Translations under genes and position numbers: made by a program
Notes under the pieces: model-generated
Databases searched by the model: none
The model's input: the letters and a program-made list of their open reading frames with translations, nothing else
What the model was told of the DNA's origin: nothing
Shown: positions 38,022 to 45,845 of the stretch, piece by piece
Position numbering within the stretch: position 1 is the stretch's first letter
How the letters are laid out: each line of letters begins with the position of its first letter
Assembly (NCBI RefSeq): GCF_017814945.1
Contig: NZ_JAGIPX010000008.1
Span: 124,001-188,000 of the forward strand
Origin: Paraburkholderia sp. LEh10
GTDB taxonomy: Bacteria; Pseudomonadota; Gammaproteobacteria; Burkholderiales; Burkholderiaceae
Reading direction: 5' to 3'
Length of the DNA: 64,000 nucleotides

Positions 38022-38436
38022 CCATTTGCCTCATGAATATCGCCCTTTGATTCCGATTTTATGGCCTGAGACCTATTTGCGCATCGTTCCCGCGGTCTCG
38101 CTGAAGTGCGGTCGAAAGGCGCAAACGCACGCGGGACGGGCCTGATTGCACAAGATTGGTGATTGTCCCGATTTGCCTGATAGGTTTTTTGGATTCTCAT
38201 ACGGGCCAGGCTAACGCCCGTAACGGCTTGATGCGGCGGGGCTTCGAGGCGCCTGAATCAAAGGTGGCACGCTTCGTGCGTCTCCCCTTGCACAAGAGTC
38301 GGCGCCGATTCGGACCTGCGAAAAAAGGTTCGCTAAGGCATAGCCGGCTCTCCGCCGGCGCCCGACGTGGATACGGGCGCATGAAGAGTGCGCAGCGCGG
38401 GGCAGCGCACCGGAGTTAGCTTCGCTGAGGTGAAAC
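38022..38436. other. Intergenic region between LysR and the transposase-like gene
   Basis: This 415-nt divergent region should carry the LysR promoter and that of the transposase-domain gene. I find no clear operator or RNA gene. GAGGTGAAAC lies just before the right-hand ATG. Confidence 0.4.
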
Positions 38437-38838
38437 ATGATGGTGTTCGACGATTTGAGAGATAACGAGTGGGCGCTGGTCGAGGCGTTGTTCTGTGCGG
38501 AGCCGGCACGGAGCGAACGCCGTGGTCGGCCACGCGTCGAAGCTCGCGCGGTAGTCAACGCCGTGTTGTGGGTTTTGTCGACGGGCGAGGGCTGGTCCAA
38601 GTTGCCGGGCCGTTATCCGTCGCCACCGACGTGCCGTCGTCGTTTCGACGAATGGCAGGCCGACGGCACGCTCGCTGAAATAGTCAAGCGGCTCGCGACG
38701 AGCGGCCGTGAAATCTCGTTGCGCGGACGCATCGGCGCGACGGCCGCCAAACCGCCGGCACCGCCGAGCCGCGACCGTCTGCGCGGCGCGTTCTGGACCA
38801 ATCCGGAATCCTGGCGCGCGCCAGTCAAGATGGCTTGA
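38437..38838 (+). CDS. IS5-type transposase N-terminal domain protein (DUF4096)
   Basis: This 133-residue protein matches the N-terminal, non-catalytic part of IS5-family transposases: LRDNEWALVEALFC, RGRPRVEARAVVNAVLWVL, GEGWSKLPGRYP and TCRRRFDEW. The DDE catalytic domain is absent. No matching C-terminal frame and no terminal inverted repeats are visible nearby. A good ribosome site precedes it, and its own terminator follows 18 nt after the stop, so it looks like an intact, possibly domesticated gene rather than fresh debris. The C-terminal 40 residues are unlike IS5. Confidence 0.75.
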   Translation: MMVFDDLRDNEWALVEALFCAEPARSERRGRPRVEARAVVNAVLWVLSTGEGWSKLPGRYPSPPTCRRRFDEWQADGTLAEIVKRLATSGREISLRGRIGATAAKPPAPPSRDRLRGAFWTNPESWRAPVKMA

Positions 38839-38855
38839 CGCTACGCAGTCCATGC

Positions 38856-38887
38856 CACCGGGCGCCTCGCGGCGCCCGGTGCGTTTT
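38856..38887 (+). terminator. Terminator of the transposase-domain gene
   Basis: A perfect 11-bp stem (CACCGGGCGCC with GGCGCCCGGTG, loop TCGC) is followed by CGTTTT, 18 nt beyond the stop codon. Confidence 0.75.
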
Positions 38888-39310
38888 CGAGCCTGCCTGC
38901 CGGATTGCGCCTGAGCGCGGCCGCTTTCGTTTGCTCCCTTGCGTCCGATTTCGCGTCGTCCCTCGTCCCGTGCGGGGTGCGACGGGTTCGTTTCTGCGAT
39001 CCGTTCATCGGTCGCGGCGGGCGTTGTTGCCGCTCCCTACGCTGTAACAGGCCGAAAAACCTGGGCGAATTCGCGTGTCGCGTTTTCGTGCCTTTTCGCC
39101 GGATCGCGGCATCGCTGGACCGGCCTGCCTATGCCGGCGTACAGACATGCCCCGCCCTCCCCATCAAGCAGTCCGCGCCCGTTTGGCCACCCGCCTCCCG
39201 TGACGGCGCGAAACATCCATTTACTTTTATTTACAGCACCCTTTCGCAGCGCGGCATACCGTACAGATATGCCAACAAGCCCGCCCCGACCGGCATGTCG
39301 GGAGTCGATC
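38888..39310. other. Gap before a small exported protein
   Basis: These 423 nt contain no protein I can support and no recognised RNA. They should include the promoter of the gene at 39311. Confidence 0.4.
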
Positions 39311-39580
39311 ATGAGGCCAATGTCTCTGCGTATCTGCGGCATGGTCGTTTCGCTGCTTGCCGCGACGGTATACGCACAGCAACGTCCGCAGGGCTGGAAC
39401 TGGCGGCCCGAGCAGCCGGCCACCATACAGGCCTGGCAGCAGGCCGAAGCGCGTAATCAGAACTTCACGCCGCCGACCCCGCGCGGCGATCTGCGCGGCG
39501 ATATCGCCAGCAACGTCCGCGCACGCCCAGAAAGTCCGCGGGAAGACGCCGCGCAGCGGCGCGCGCCGGGCGCTCAGTGA
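39311..39580 (+). CDS. Small secreted protein of unknown function
   Basis: This 89-residue protein has a Sec signal peptide (MRPMSLRICGMVVSLLAATV, with cleavage expected after AYA or VYA before QQ). The mature part is short, polar and rich in Arg, Pro and Gln (QGWNWRPEQPATIQAWQQAE). The start at 39311 has GGGAG six nt upstream. It has no cysteines in the mature part and no recognised domain. It probably resides in the periplasm. Confidence 0.65.
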   Translation: MRPMSLRICGMVVSLLAATVYAQQRPQGWNWRPEQPATIQAWQQAEARNQNFTPPTPRGDLRGDIASNVRARPESPREDAAQRRAPGAQ

Positions 39581-39749
39581 CAGGCGGATGACCGCGCCGC
39601 AGATGCGACGCGAATTGCACGTACATCAAGCGTGGCGCTGCACGCGGCGTGGCGGCGGGCAATGAACATACGCGATGTGGGGAACCACACCGCCGTATCG
39701 CAGTCTCATCAGTGCCATTAGCACAGCGTGGCAGAAGTAATTCCGGTAT

Positions 39750-39779
39750 GCCCGTATCCTCGCGATACGGGCTTTTTTT
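39750..39779 (+). terminator. Intrinsic terminator
   Basis: A 9-bp stem, GCCCGTATC with GATACGGGC around a 5-nt loop, is followed by seven T residues on the plus strand. It lies 170 nt after the small secreted-protein gene. The rest of 39581-39956 holds no gene I can support; a transcribed leftover or small RNA before the terminator is possible. Confidence 0.82.
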
Positions 39780-39956
39780 CGTCCGCAATTTGCCCGGATG
39801 CCCGGCCGATGAGAGAAGCCGCGTGATCTTGCGCGGAATAAAGAAGTTGTAAAAACCCAGAAAACGCGGCGACACGGCCTCGACGCGCCTCGCATGACGC
39901 GTTTCCCGCGCGCAGCACTGTTCTGGTGAGCGCGCGTCCCGCCGACGGACCGTCGT

Positions 39957-40271
39957 CTAGACGGCCGCTGCCCTCTCTCCGGCGACCGCGCCGGCAAAAA
40001 CGTAGTTGCGCATGCGCCGAGCATCCCAATCGAGCGAACGCTCGTCGCGCGCAAGCCGCGCAAATTCGGAGCGGCCACGTTCGGTCAGCACCGCGATGTC
40101 CACAGGAGCGTGGAAACCGGGCGCGGGAGCGACCGTCCGTTGACGAACGGTGTCCATCATGCCAAGCGAACGCAGATATTCAAAAACGCCTGGGCGCTTG
40201 GCCCACGGCACCTGACGGTATTGCGCCCGTCGCAGCGCCTCAAGTACTGCTTCGTTGGAATAAGTTGTCAT
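39957..40271 (-). CDS. Conserved-looking small protein, possible winged helix
   Basis: This 104-residue protein begins MTTYSNEAVLEALRRAQYRQ. The pattern of a helix followed by GVFEYLRSLGMMD and then VDIAVLTERGRSEFARLARD suggests a small winged-helix-like fold, but the family is not recognised. It is basic, with no signal peptide. AGTGAG lies directly before the ATG. It diverges from the YdcF gene, and a perfect inverted repeat lies between them. Confidence 0.6.
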   Translation of the reverse strand: MTTYSNEAVLEALRRAQYRQVPWAKRPGVFEYLRSLGMMDTVRQRTVAPAPGFHAPVDIAVLTERGRSEFARLARDERSLDWDARRMRNYVFAGAVAGERAAAV

Positions 40272-40322
40272 CTCACTTCTTTCTTAAAGTGCAGCCATGA
40301 CTTCTTTGTTCGCGACACAATG

Positions 40323-40340
40323 GCGTGTCGGTTGACACGC
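40323..40340. promoter_or_regulatory. Candidate operator, perfect inverted repeat
   Basis: GCGTGTC-GGTT-GACACGC is a perfect 7-bp inverted repeat with a 4-nt centre, 52 nt upstream of the small leftward gene. No T tract follows, so an operator is more likely than a terminator. Confidence 0.4.
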
Positions 40341-40522
40341 GCACCGCGGGTGGCCGGAGATTTCCCCCGTTTGTCCGCGATGACTGGCATTGGCCGCCGT
40401 TTATTTCGGCCCCCGTGTGAACGCTGTGCTAGCGTTCTGCTCCAACCGGCGGCGATGCGACCGTGACGGTGCGATGATCCGCCAGCTGGAATGTCCGAAT
40501 ACCATACGTTACCCCAATAAAA

Positions 40523-41254
40523 TTGATTCTCTTCACTTTATTGCTGCTTTTTTTTGCAGCTTTCGTGCTGCTGCGCAGCGCCCGAACGCTTATCGGCGTA
40601 ACGGCAATTGCGCTCTTCTGGGCGCTCGCCGCCGGCTGGCTGGCCCAGCCGCTGCTCGATCTCGCCCAGCGCGGCGCGCCGGCCAGCGGCACGACGGTTG
40701 CTCCGGCAACGTTCGCCTCACGTACGGCGATCGTGATGCTCGGTTCGGGCACCAACCACAACCGCGCAGGGCAGCTCGTTCCGCCGCGCGACGCGCTCGC
40801 CCGCATCGCCAAGAGCGCCGAGGTCTACGCGCGCTGCAAGCAGGTCAGCCCGGTGTGTCACGTGATCATCAGCGGCGGCAATCCGCAGGAGCACGAGTCG
40901 ACAGAAGCCGACCTCTACCTGCCCTATCTGCTGCGCGAACAGGTGCCACGCAACGACGTCATCCTCGAAAACCGCAGCCTGAGCACCTACGAGAACGCAC
41001 GCAACGTTGCTGCCATTGTGCCGGACGCATATTACGGTTCGTTGATCCTCATCACTTCCGCGTATCAGATGCCGCGGGCGCTGCTCAACTTCCACCGGTT
41101 CGGGATGAAGCCGCTGCCCGTCGTGTCGAACACGCGCCACGCGAGACGCGGCCTGCTGCCGCGCGCCGAGAATCTGTTCGATGCAGAAATCGCGCTGCAC
41201 GAACTGATCGGCATTGCGCAGTTCCATGTCTACCGGCAGATCGGCTGGTTCTGA
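40523..41254 (+). CDS. YdcF/DUF218-family protein
   Basis: This 243-residue protein has two N-terminal membrane segments (ILFTLLLLFFAAFVLL and GVTAIALFWALAAGWL) and a DUF218 domain with the family blocks IVMLGSG, VIISGGNPQ, VILENRSLSTYENA and LILITSAYQMPRA. The soluble part probably faces the periplasm. Some relatives act in envelope or vancomycin-resistance-related processes, but the activity is not known. The start codon is TTG; no in-frame ATG is better placed before the first membrane helix. Confidence 0.83.
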   Translation: MILFTLLLLFFAAFVLLRSARTLIGVTAIALFWALAAGWLAQPLLDLAQRGAPASGTTVAPATFASRTAIVMLGSGTNHNRAGQLVPPRDALARIAKSAEVYARCKQVSPVCHVIISGGNPQEHESTEADLYLPYLLREQVPRNDVILENRSLSTYENARNVAAIVPDAYYGSLILITSAYQMPRALLNFHRFGMKPLPVVSNTRHARRGLLPRAENLFDAEIALHELIGIAQFHVYRQIGWF

Positions 41255-41439
41255 TGCCCGGGCGCTGACGTGAGAGTTGCTTAGTTGTCCCGATGGAATG
41301 GGCAAACGGGATCGCAAGCGCGTGCGGCGCTGTCAGCGGGAAAATATGACTTGTCGCGACACACCCGCTGAAGCGAAGCACAATACATTGGATGCGCAAT
41401 GGCTTCACCCGGGCCGGAATCGTCGCGGCCGCGCGTGAT

Positions 41440-41475
41440 GTAACCAAACGTAACCATATGTGAATTCTGTTACAG
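41440..41475. promoter_or_regulatory. GTAACC direct repeats upstream of a small exported protein
   Basis: TGTAACCAAA and CGTAACCATA stand in register with a 10-nt period, followed by an inverted GTTACAG. Response regulators of the OmpR/PhoB type often use such spacing. A TAGAAT -10-like box lies at 41504-41509, without a strong -35. The site is about 100 nt upstream of the gene. The rest of 41255-41571 holds no gene. Confidence 0.35.
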
Positions 41476-41571
41476 AACGCGCGTTGGACCAAACATTGCT
41501 GGCTAGAATGCACTGTCGTTCCACTGGACAGGCCATACTCGGGTCCACAACCACTCTCTACGGAGGTAGCG

Positions 41572-41808
41572 ATGAAGAAAGTGTCCCTGGCAATCCTGGT
41601 TTCCCTCTCGGCGCTGACGGGCGCGGCTTACGCGCAGCAGGATCAAGGCATCACGATGAGCACTGACCCGGCAAAGGCCGCCGACGTCGAACAGCGCGCG
41701 CAAGATTTACAGGCGAAGCAACAGGCGATGGAAAGCGCGCCGCCTGCGCCGATGAAGCATCACAAGGGTTCGATGCATCACAAGAAGCCCGCTGAGCCGA
41801 CGCAGTAA
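41572..41808 (+). CDS. Small exported His/Lys-rich protein
   Basis: This 78-residue protein has a Sec signal peptide (MKKVSLAILVSLSALTGAAYA before QQ). The mature part of about 57 residues is polar, with a Gln-rich helix (VEQRAQDLQAKQQAMES) and a C-terminal His/Lys segment (MKHHKGSMHHKKPAE) that could bind metal. GGAGG lies five nt before the ATG, so translation should be strong. The function is unknown. A bidirectional terminator follows 120 nt later. Confidence 0.72.
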   Translation: MKKVSLAILVSLSALTGAAYAQQDQGITMSTDPAKAADVEQRAQDLQAKQQAMESAPPAPMKHHKGSMHHKKPAEPTQ

Positions 41809-41928
41809 GCCGCATCGAAAACAGGTCCGCCGCGCGGCGCGCCGGCTACGCGCTGCAACGGCGCGCTCTCGCGTGCCCTTGTGGTCAAGTCAACGATAGC
41901 CCCTCCGGCCGCGCGAAGCCGGGCAAAC

Positions 41929-41965
41929 GAAAAGCCGAACCGTTCAGCACGGCTTCGGCTTTTTT
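41929..41965. terminator. Bidirectional intrinsic terminator
   Basis: The stem AAAGCCGAA with TTCGGCTTT is followed by further T residues on the plus strand and has an A-rich left flank, so it can end transcription in the plus direction and perhaps the minus. It closes the transcript of the small exported protein. Confidence 0.8.
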
Positions 41966-42094
41966 ATTGCGCTGGCGGGCACGCATGGAGCTTGCCGCTA
42001 CGCGCGTGCGTCGCCGGCTACGCGCCGACGGTATGCTAAAGTCGCGCACCGACGAATCCACCCAACCCGTGCGCACTCAGGTGCGGAGGACAGA

Positions 42095-42352
42095 ATGAGC
42101 AACATCCAACTGGACATCGAATGGACCGAGGCAGCATCCCGAAAGATCGAAAAACTGATGCCGCGCGGCAATCAGGACGCGTTCCTCGCGCTGCCGCCCG
42201 TGGAATGTCTGCCGATGGAAGGCGACGTGCTGTTTCTCGGACCGGCCGGCAAGCAGGAGCCGTTCATCGTCGCCGAGCGCCAGTACCACCACGATGGCGA
42301 CGCCGACTGGACCATCATCCTGATCCTCGACGTGCCGCACTCGACGCATTGA
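42095..42352 (+). CDS. Small cytoplasmic protein of unknown function
   Basis: This 85-residue acidic protein begins MSNIQLDIEWTEAASRKIEK. GGAGG lies just upstream of the ATG. It contains alternating short hydrophobic strands (GDVLFLGPAG, PFIVAERQYH, WTIILILDVP) typical of a small beta-rich fold. No family is recognised, and no signal peptide or membrane segment is present. It is followed by a 32-bp tandem duplication. Confidence 0.68.
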   Translation: MSNIQLDIEWTEAASRKIEKLMPRGNQDAFLALPPVECLPMEGDVLFLGPAGKQEPFIVAERQYHHDGDADWTIILILDVPHSTH

Positions 42353-42388
42353 CCGCGTGATATTCAACCGCCTTCAGCAAACCAGCTT

Positions 42389-42460
42389 GGCGCAAGCCGC
42401 CCAGGCACCCGCCCGCACACGGCGCAAGCCGCCCAGGCACCCGCCCGCACACGGCGCAAG
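42389..42460. repeat. 32-bp tandem duplication
   Basis: A 32-bp unit beginning GGCGCAAGCCGCCCAGGC occurs at 42389 and again at 42421 without mismatch, followed by the first eight bases of a third copy. It is non-coding and looks recent. Confidence 0.85.
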
Positions 42461-42584
42461 CAGACAACCTGAAGCGCGAAAACATTACGAAGGACCCGCT
42501 GCGCCCGGTTCCGGCCGTCGCGCCGCCGGGCTTTTACCTTTCCGTTTGCCGCGCCGCTTCAAGGCCATCGAAGTCCTCGAAGCT

Positions 42585-42875
42585 TCACGCGATCTTCGAC
42601 ACGATGCGAAGCTCCGCATACTCGATCCAATCCGCGGACGCCTTCTTGTACGCCTCGATATGCGCGGACTTCGCGTGCGCGGCCAGCGCCTCTTCGCTTT
42701 CCCAACGCTCGAAGAACACAAAGCGCCGCGGCTCGCGCAAGTCCCGATGCAGATCGTATTGCAACGCACCGCGCTCCTTGCGCGTCGGCCCGACAATGCC
42801 TTCGAGCGCCGCGCGTAATTGCTCCTCATGCCCCGGCTTTGCCACCGAGATCGCCACCACCGCGATTTCCGACAT
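42585..42875 (-). CDS. Antibiotic biosynthesis monooxygenase-like (ABM) protein
   Basis: This 96-residue protein has the small ferredoxin-like ABM fold, with VVAISVAKPGHEEQLRAALE and CxC-free family blocks such as ALQYDLHRDL and FVFFERWESEEALAAH. Relatives such as YgiN act as putative quinol monooxygenases. There is no cofactor motif, so the actual substrate is open. It is convergent with the small gene at 42095 and stands alone. Confidence 0.8.
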   Translation of the reverse strand: MSEIAVVAISVAKPGHEEQLRAALEGIVGPTRKERGALQYDLHRDLREPRRFVFFERWESEEALAAHAKSAHIEAYKKASADWIEYAELRIVSKIA

Positions 42876-43190
42876 GCTTCACTCCACTTTTGCGAAAACA
42901 ACAGCATAGCGCCACAGGCACAAACAAACCGGCAATCGACGCCAATATCAAGTCATCGGTGCGCAGAGTGATGTACCCGTTTGTGATTACCCGAACATTC
43001 ACGGTGCATATGAACTGCTAGACTGATCTGGACGAACTGAGCTGCACAACTGAGCGGAGTCGCGCGCGAACGGCATCAATCTGATCGCCTTCGGGCCCCG
43101 CCTCCAATGCGCCGATGTTGCGCATGCCTGCCGCCGGCATGTCGCTGCTTCCGGGCGAGCGCCTCACGCTGCATAGGACAATCTGCCGTC
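42876..43190. other. Gap between ABM and EAL genes
   Basis: This 315-nt divergent region holds no supported gene. It should carry the promoters of both neighbours, but I cannot place them. Confidence 0.4.
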
Positions 43191-44465
43191 ATGCCAAACG
43201 TCGACGATACGACGCTCGCTGGCCTTCTGCAGCATATGGTGCAGGAAGAGGCCGGATGGGCCGCGCCGTGGCGAACCATTACATTGCGCAGCGTCTTCCA
43301 GCCGGTCGTCTCGGTGACGCATCAGCGTGTGGTCGGCTATGAAGCGCTGTTGCGCGCCTTCGATCCCGTGGGCCATCCGATCTCGCCCGCCGTGCTCTTT
43401 TCGGGTACCCGCTCGACGGCCGATGCGCGTGCGCTCGACCGGCTCGCGCGCTGCCTGCATGTGGCGAACTTCATGTCGCAAGGCATCGATACGGGATGGC
43501 TGTTCCTGAACACACGTCCGCAGGTATTCGAAACGGGATGGCCGCAGCGCCCGTTCATCGATGAACTGTCAGAGCATTTCGGACTACCGCAGGAACGCAT
43601 CGTGATCGAAGTACTGGAGCAACCGGCCGACGACGAATCCGCCGTCGCCAGCATGCTCGCCGCATCGCAGCCACGCGAGTTTCTGATCGCAATCGACGAC
43701 TTCGGCACCGGCTTCTCGAACTTCGATCGCGTGTGGCGCTTCAGGCCTGACATCGTCAAGCTCGACCGCTCGCTCGTCGCGCGCGCGGGCCGCCAGGACA
43801 ACGACAATTCGCTGATCGGCCATCTGATCAACATGCTGCATCAGTCGGGCACCCTGGTGCTGGCCGAAGGCGTCGAAACGCAAGACGAACTGATGACGCT
43901 GATGCAGGCCGACGTCGACTTCGTCCAGGGCTACTGGTTTGGACAGCCGAAAGCGTCGATGCAGGCCGCTAGCGCGCGCGTGCCCGAACTGATCGAGCAG
44001 ATGTGGGAGCGCTTCGCCAATTACGAGCGCACACATTCGCGCTATCAGCGGCCGGGCTTCGAGGGCTTTACGGAGGCGGTGCTGGCGGGCGCGAGCCTCT
44101 ATATGGAGACGGGCGGTCTGGAACAGGCCGCGAAGCCCGTGTTCCTGCTGCCCGACGCGCGCCGCGTGTTCGTGCTGAGCGATCGCGGCGAGCAGCTGCA
44201 GCCGTCGATCACGCCGGCGGGCACGCCGCCTCCGCCCGCGCGGCTCGCGCCGCTCTTTCCCGACACGCGCAGCAACTGGTCGCGCCGCGCCTATTTCAAG
44301 CATGCACTCGCCGCGCCCGGACGCGTCGCGATGATGGGACCGCATTGCTCGTTGATCGATGGCCAGGATTGCTACACGGCTGCCGTGACCGTCGAGCGCG
44401 ACGGCACAACGCACGTGTTCTGCGTGGACTTTCTGCCTGAGTTGCGCAACGCGAGCCCGGACTGA
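43191..44465 (+). CDS. EAL-domain cyclic-di-GMP phosphodiesterase with C-terminal sensor
   Basis: This 424-residue cytoplasmic protein has an N-terminal EAL domain. The signature is YEALLRA (Glu51), the metal-binding residues appear in IEVLEQ and IDDFGTGFSNFD, and the catalytic lysine lies in DIVKLDRSL. The later AEGVET and FVQGYWFG blocks are also present, so the enzyme is probably active. The C-terminal 160 residues (RRAYFKHALAAPGRVAMM) resemble a Cache/PDC-like or YkuI C-terminal domain that may sense a ligand. The start at 43191 is chosen on family grounds; the longer frame is not supported. Confidence 0.85.
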   Translation: MPNVDDTTLAGLLQHMVQEEAGWAAPWRTITLRSVFQPVVSVTHQRVVGYEALLRAFDPVGHPISPAVLFSGTRSTADARALDRLARCLHVANFMSQGIDTGWLFLNTRPQVFETGWPQRPFIDELSEHFGLPQERIVIEVLEQPADDESAVASMLAASQPREFLIAIDDFGTGFSNFDRVWRFRPDIVKLDRSLVARAGRQDNDNSLIGHLINMLHQSGTLVLAEGVETQDELMTLMQADVDFVQGYWFGQPKASMQAASARVPELIEQMWERFANYERTHSRYQRPGFEGFTEAVLAGASLYMETGGLEQAAKPVFLLPDARRVFVLSDRGEQLQPSITPAGTPPPPARLAPLFPDTRSNWSRRAYFKHALAAPGRVAMMGPHCSLIDGQDCYTAAVTVERDGTTHVFCVDFLPELRNASPD

Positions 44466-44594
44466 CGAGGCGGCGGGCCGCGGGATATTGTTCCGCCCGA
44501 AGCCGTGCGGCGCTGATGGAAGCGGCGCCTGCCGCCTGCCTGCAACCTTTCCACCCGTATTCAGGTCGTTTCACGTCCGCGCCCGATCGATCCG

Positions 44595-45002
44595 CTAGTC
44601 GTGCGCGATGCGCCGCCGCCCGGACTTCACGTCGCTGCGCTTCGCCTTGCTTTCGAGCCGGCGCTCTTTCGATGCGCGCGTCGGCCGGGTCGCCACACGC
44701 GCCTTGCGGGTCACGCTGACGCTGTCGATCAGCGCATCGAGCCGCGCAAGCGCCGCCGCGCGGTTCATTTCCTGGGTGCGATACTCCTGCGCCTTGATAA
44801 TGACGACGCCCTCGCGCGTCAGCCGATGATCGTTCATCGCGAGCAGCCGCATTTTCAGCACCTCGGGCAGCGACGACGCGCGCACGTCGAAGCGCAGATG
44901 GATTGCGCTCGACACCTTGTTGACGTTCTGCCCGCCTGCGCCCTGCGCGCGCACGGCCGTCAATTCGATTTCTTTCGGCGGGATCGGATGGCGTGAAGTC
45001 AT
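44595..45002 (-). CDS. arfB: Alternative ribosome-rescue factor ArfB
   Basis: This 135-residue peptidyl-tRNA hydrolase has the catalytic GGQ at residues 23-25 ([19 protein letters not shown]), followed by the basic C-terminal tail ([17 protein letters not shown]) that inserts in the mRNA channel. It frees stalled ribosomes as backup to tmRNA-SmpB, which is also encoded in this window. The start [10 protein letters not shown] at 45002 matches family N-termini; the longer frame is not supported. Confidence 0.93.
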   Translation of the reverse strand: MTSRHPIPPKEIELTAVRAQGAGGQNVNKVSSAIHLRFDVRASSLPEVLKMRLLAMNDHRLTREGVVIIKAQEYRTQEMNRAAALARLDALIDSVSVTRKARVATRPTRASKERRLESKAKRSDVKSGRRRIAHD

Positions 45003-45175
45003 GTCAAAGTGTCTGGCGATGAACGGAAAGTGTAACCGCCTATGCTGTATCTCACGGGCAATACGCGGGCTGCCGCGTTTGATGCGGTGCGCTTCGTGCG
45101 CTTCGTGCATTCTGCATTTGCCGTTCCCCGCGGATCTCGCCGATACTGACATCTTTAGCTGATGGGCAAATCATC

Positions 45176-45838
45176 GTGACGAAAGTGCGCCCTGCGCTGG
45201 TCCTCGAACTGGTTGTCAACCTGGTGCTGCCGTGGGTGACGTACCGCCTTGCTCAGCCTTACTGGGGTGAGACGGGCGGACTGCTCGCGTCGGCCGTGCC
45301 GCCCCTCGTGTGGAGCATCGTCGAGCTCGTGCGCTTTCGGCGCGTCGATGCCGTCAGCCTGACGGTGCTGCTCGGCATCGTGCTGTCGATCGGCGCGATG
45401 GCGCTCGGCGGTGACCCGCGCATGCTGCTGTTTCGCGAATCGCTGGCGTCGGGGGCGATCGGCCTGGGGTTCCTGCTGTCGCTGCTGCTGCACCGCCCCG
45501 CGATCTTCTACCTGACGCGCGCCTTCATGGACCGCGAAATGACGAATGGCGCCGCCCATATCGACATGCTCTGGCGCGAGCGCCCCGCCTTCGCCTATGC
45601 GATGCGTGTACTGACAGCCACCTGGGGCATCGGCCTGACCAGCGAAACCGCGCTGCGCGGCTGGATGGCGTGGCATTGGCCCGTCGAGCGCGTGCTGGTC
45701 GTGTCGCCGTTCGTCGGCTATGGCGTCTTCGGCGGGCTGATGATCTGGACGCTGTGGTACCGGCGCACGCTGCGCGACCTGTCCGGACACGAGCCGAAAT
45801 CCGAAACGCAGCCGCCGCAAGGGACGGCCGCGAACTAG
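45176..45838 (+). CDS. VC0807-like integral membrane protein
   Basis: This 220-residue protein has about six membrane segments (LVVNLVLPWVTYRLAQP, LVVSPFVGYGVFGGLMIW) and the PPLVWSIVELVRFRRVDAVS block seen in VC0807/septation-protein-like families. Its function is unknown. The start codon is GTG at 45176. It ends eight nt before the convergent recD stop, so the two genes leave almost no room for a terminator. Confidence 0.75.
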   Translation: MTKVRPALVLELVVNLVLPWVTYRLAQPYWGETGGLLASAVPPLVWSIVELVRFRRVDAVSLTVLLGIVLSIGAMALGGDPRMLLFRESLASGAIGLGFLLSLLLHRPAIFYLTRAFMDREMTNGAAHIDMLWRERPAFAYAMRVLTATWGIGLTSETALRGWMAWHWPVERVLVVSPFVGYGVFGGLMIWTLWYRRTLRDLSGHEPKSETQPPQGTAAN

Positions 45839-45845
45839 CACGCCG

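Noticed and set aside
39581..39780. Possible tRNA or small RNA before the terminator at 39750
   Set aside because: I looked for a cloverleaf with an acceptor stem and T-loop and found none; only the terminator is supported.
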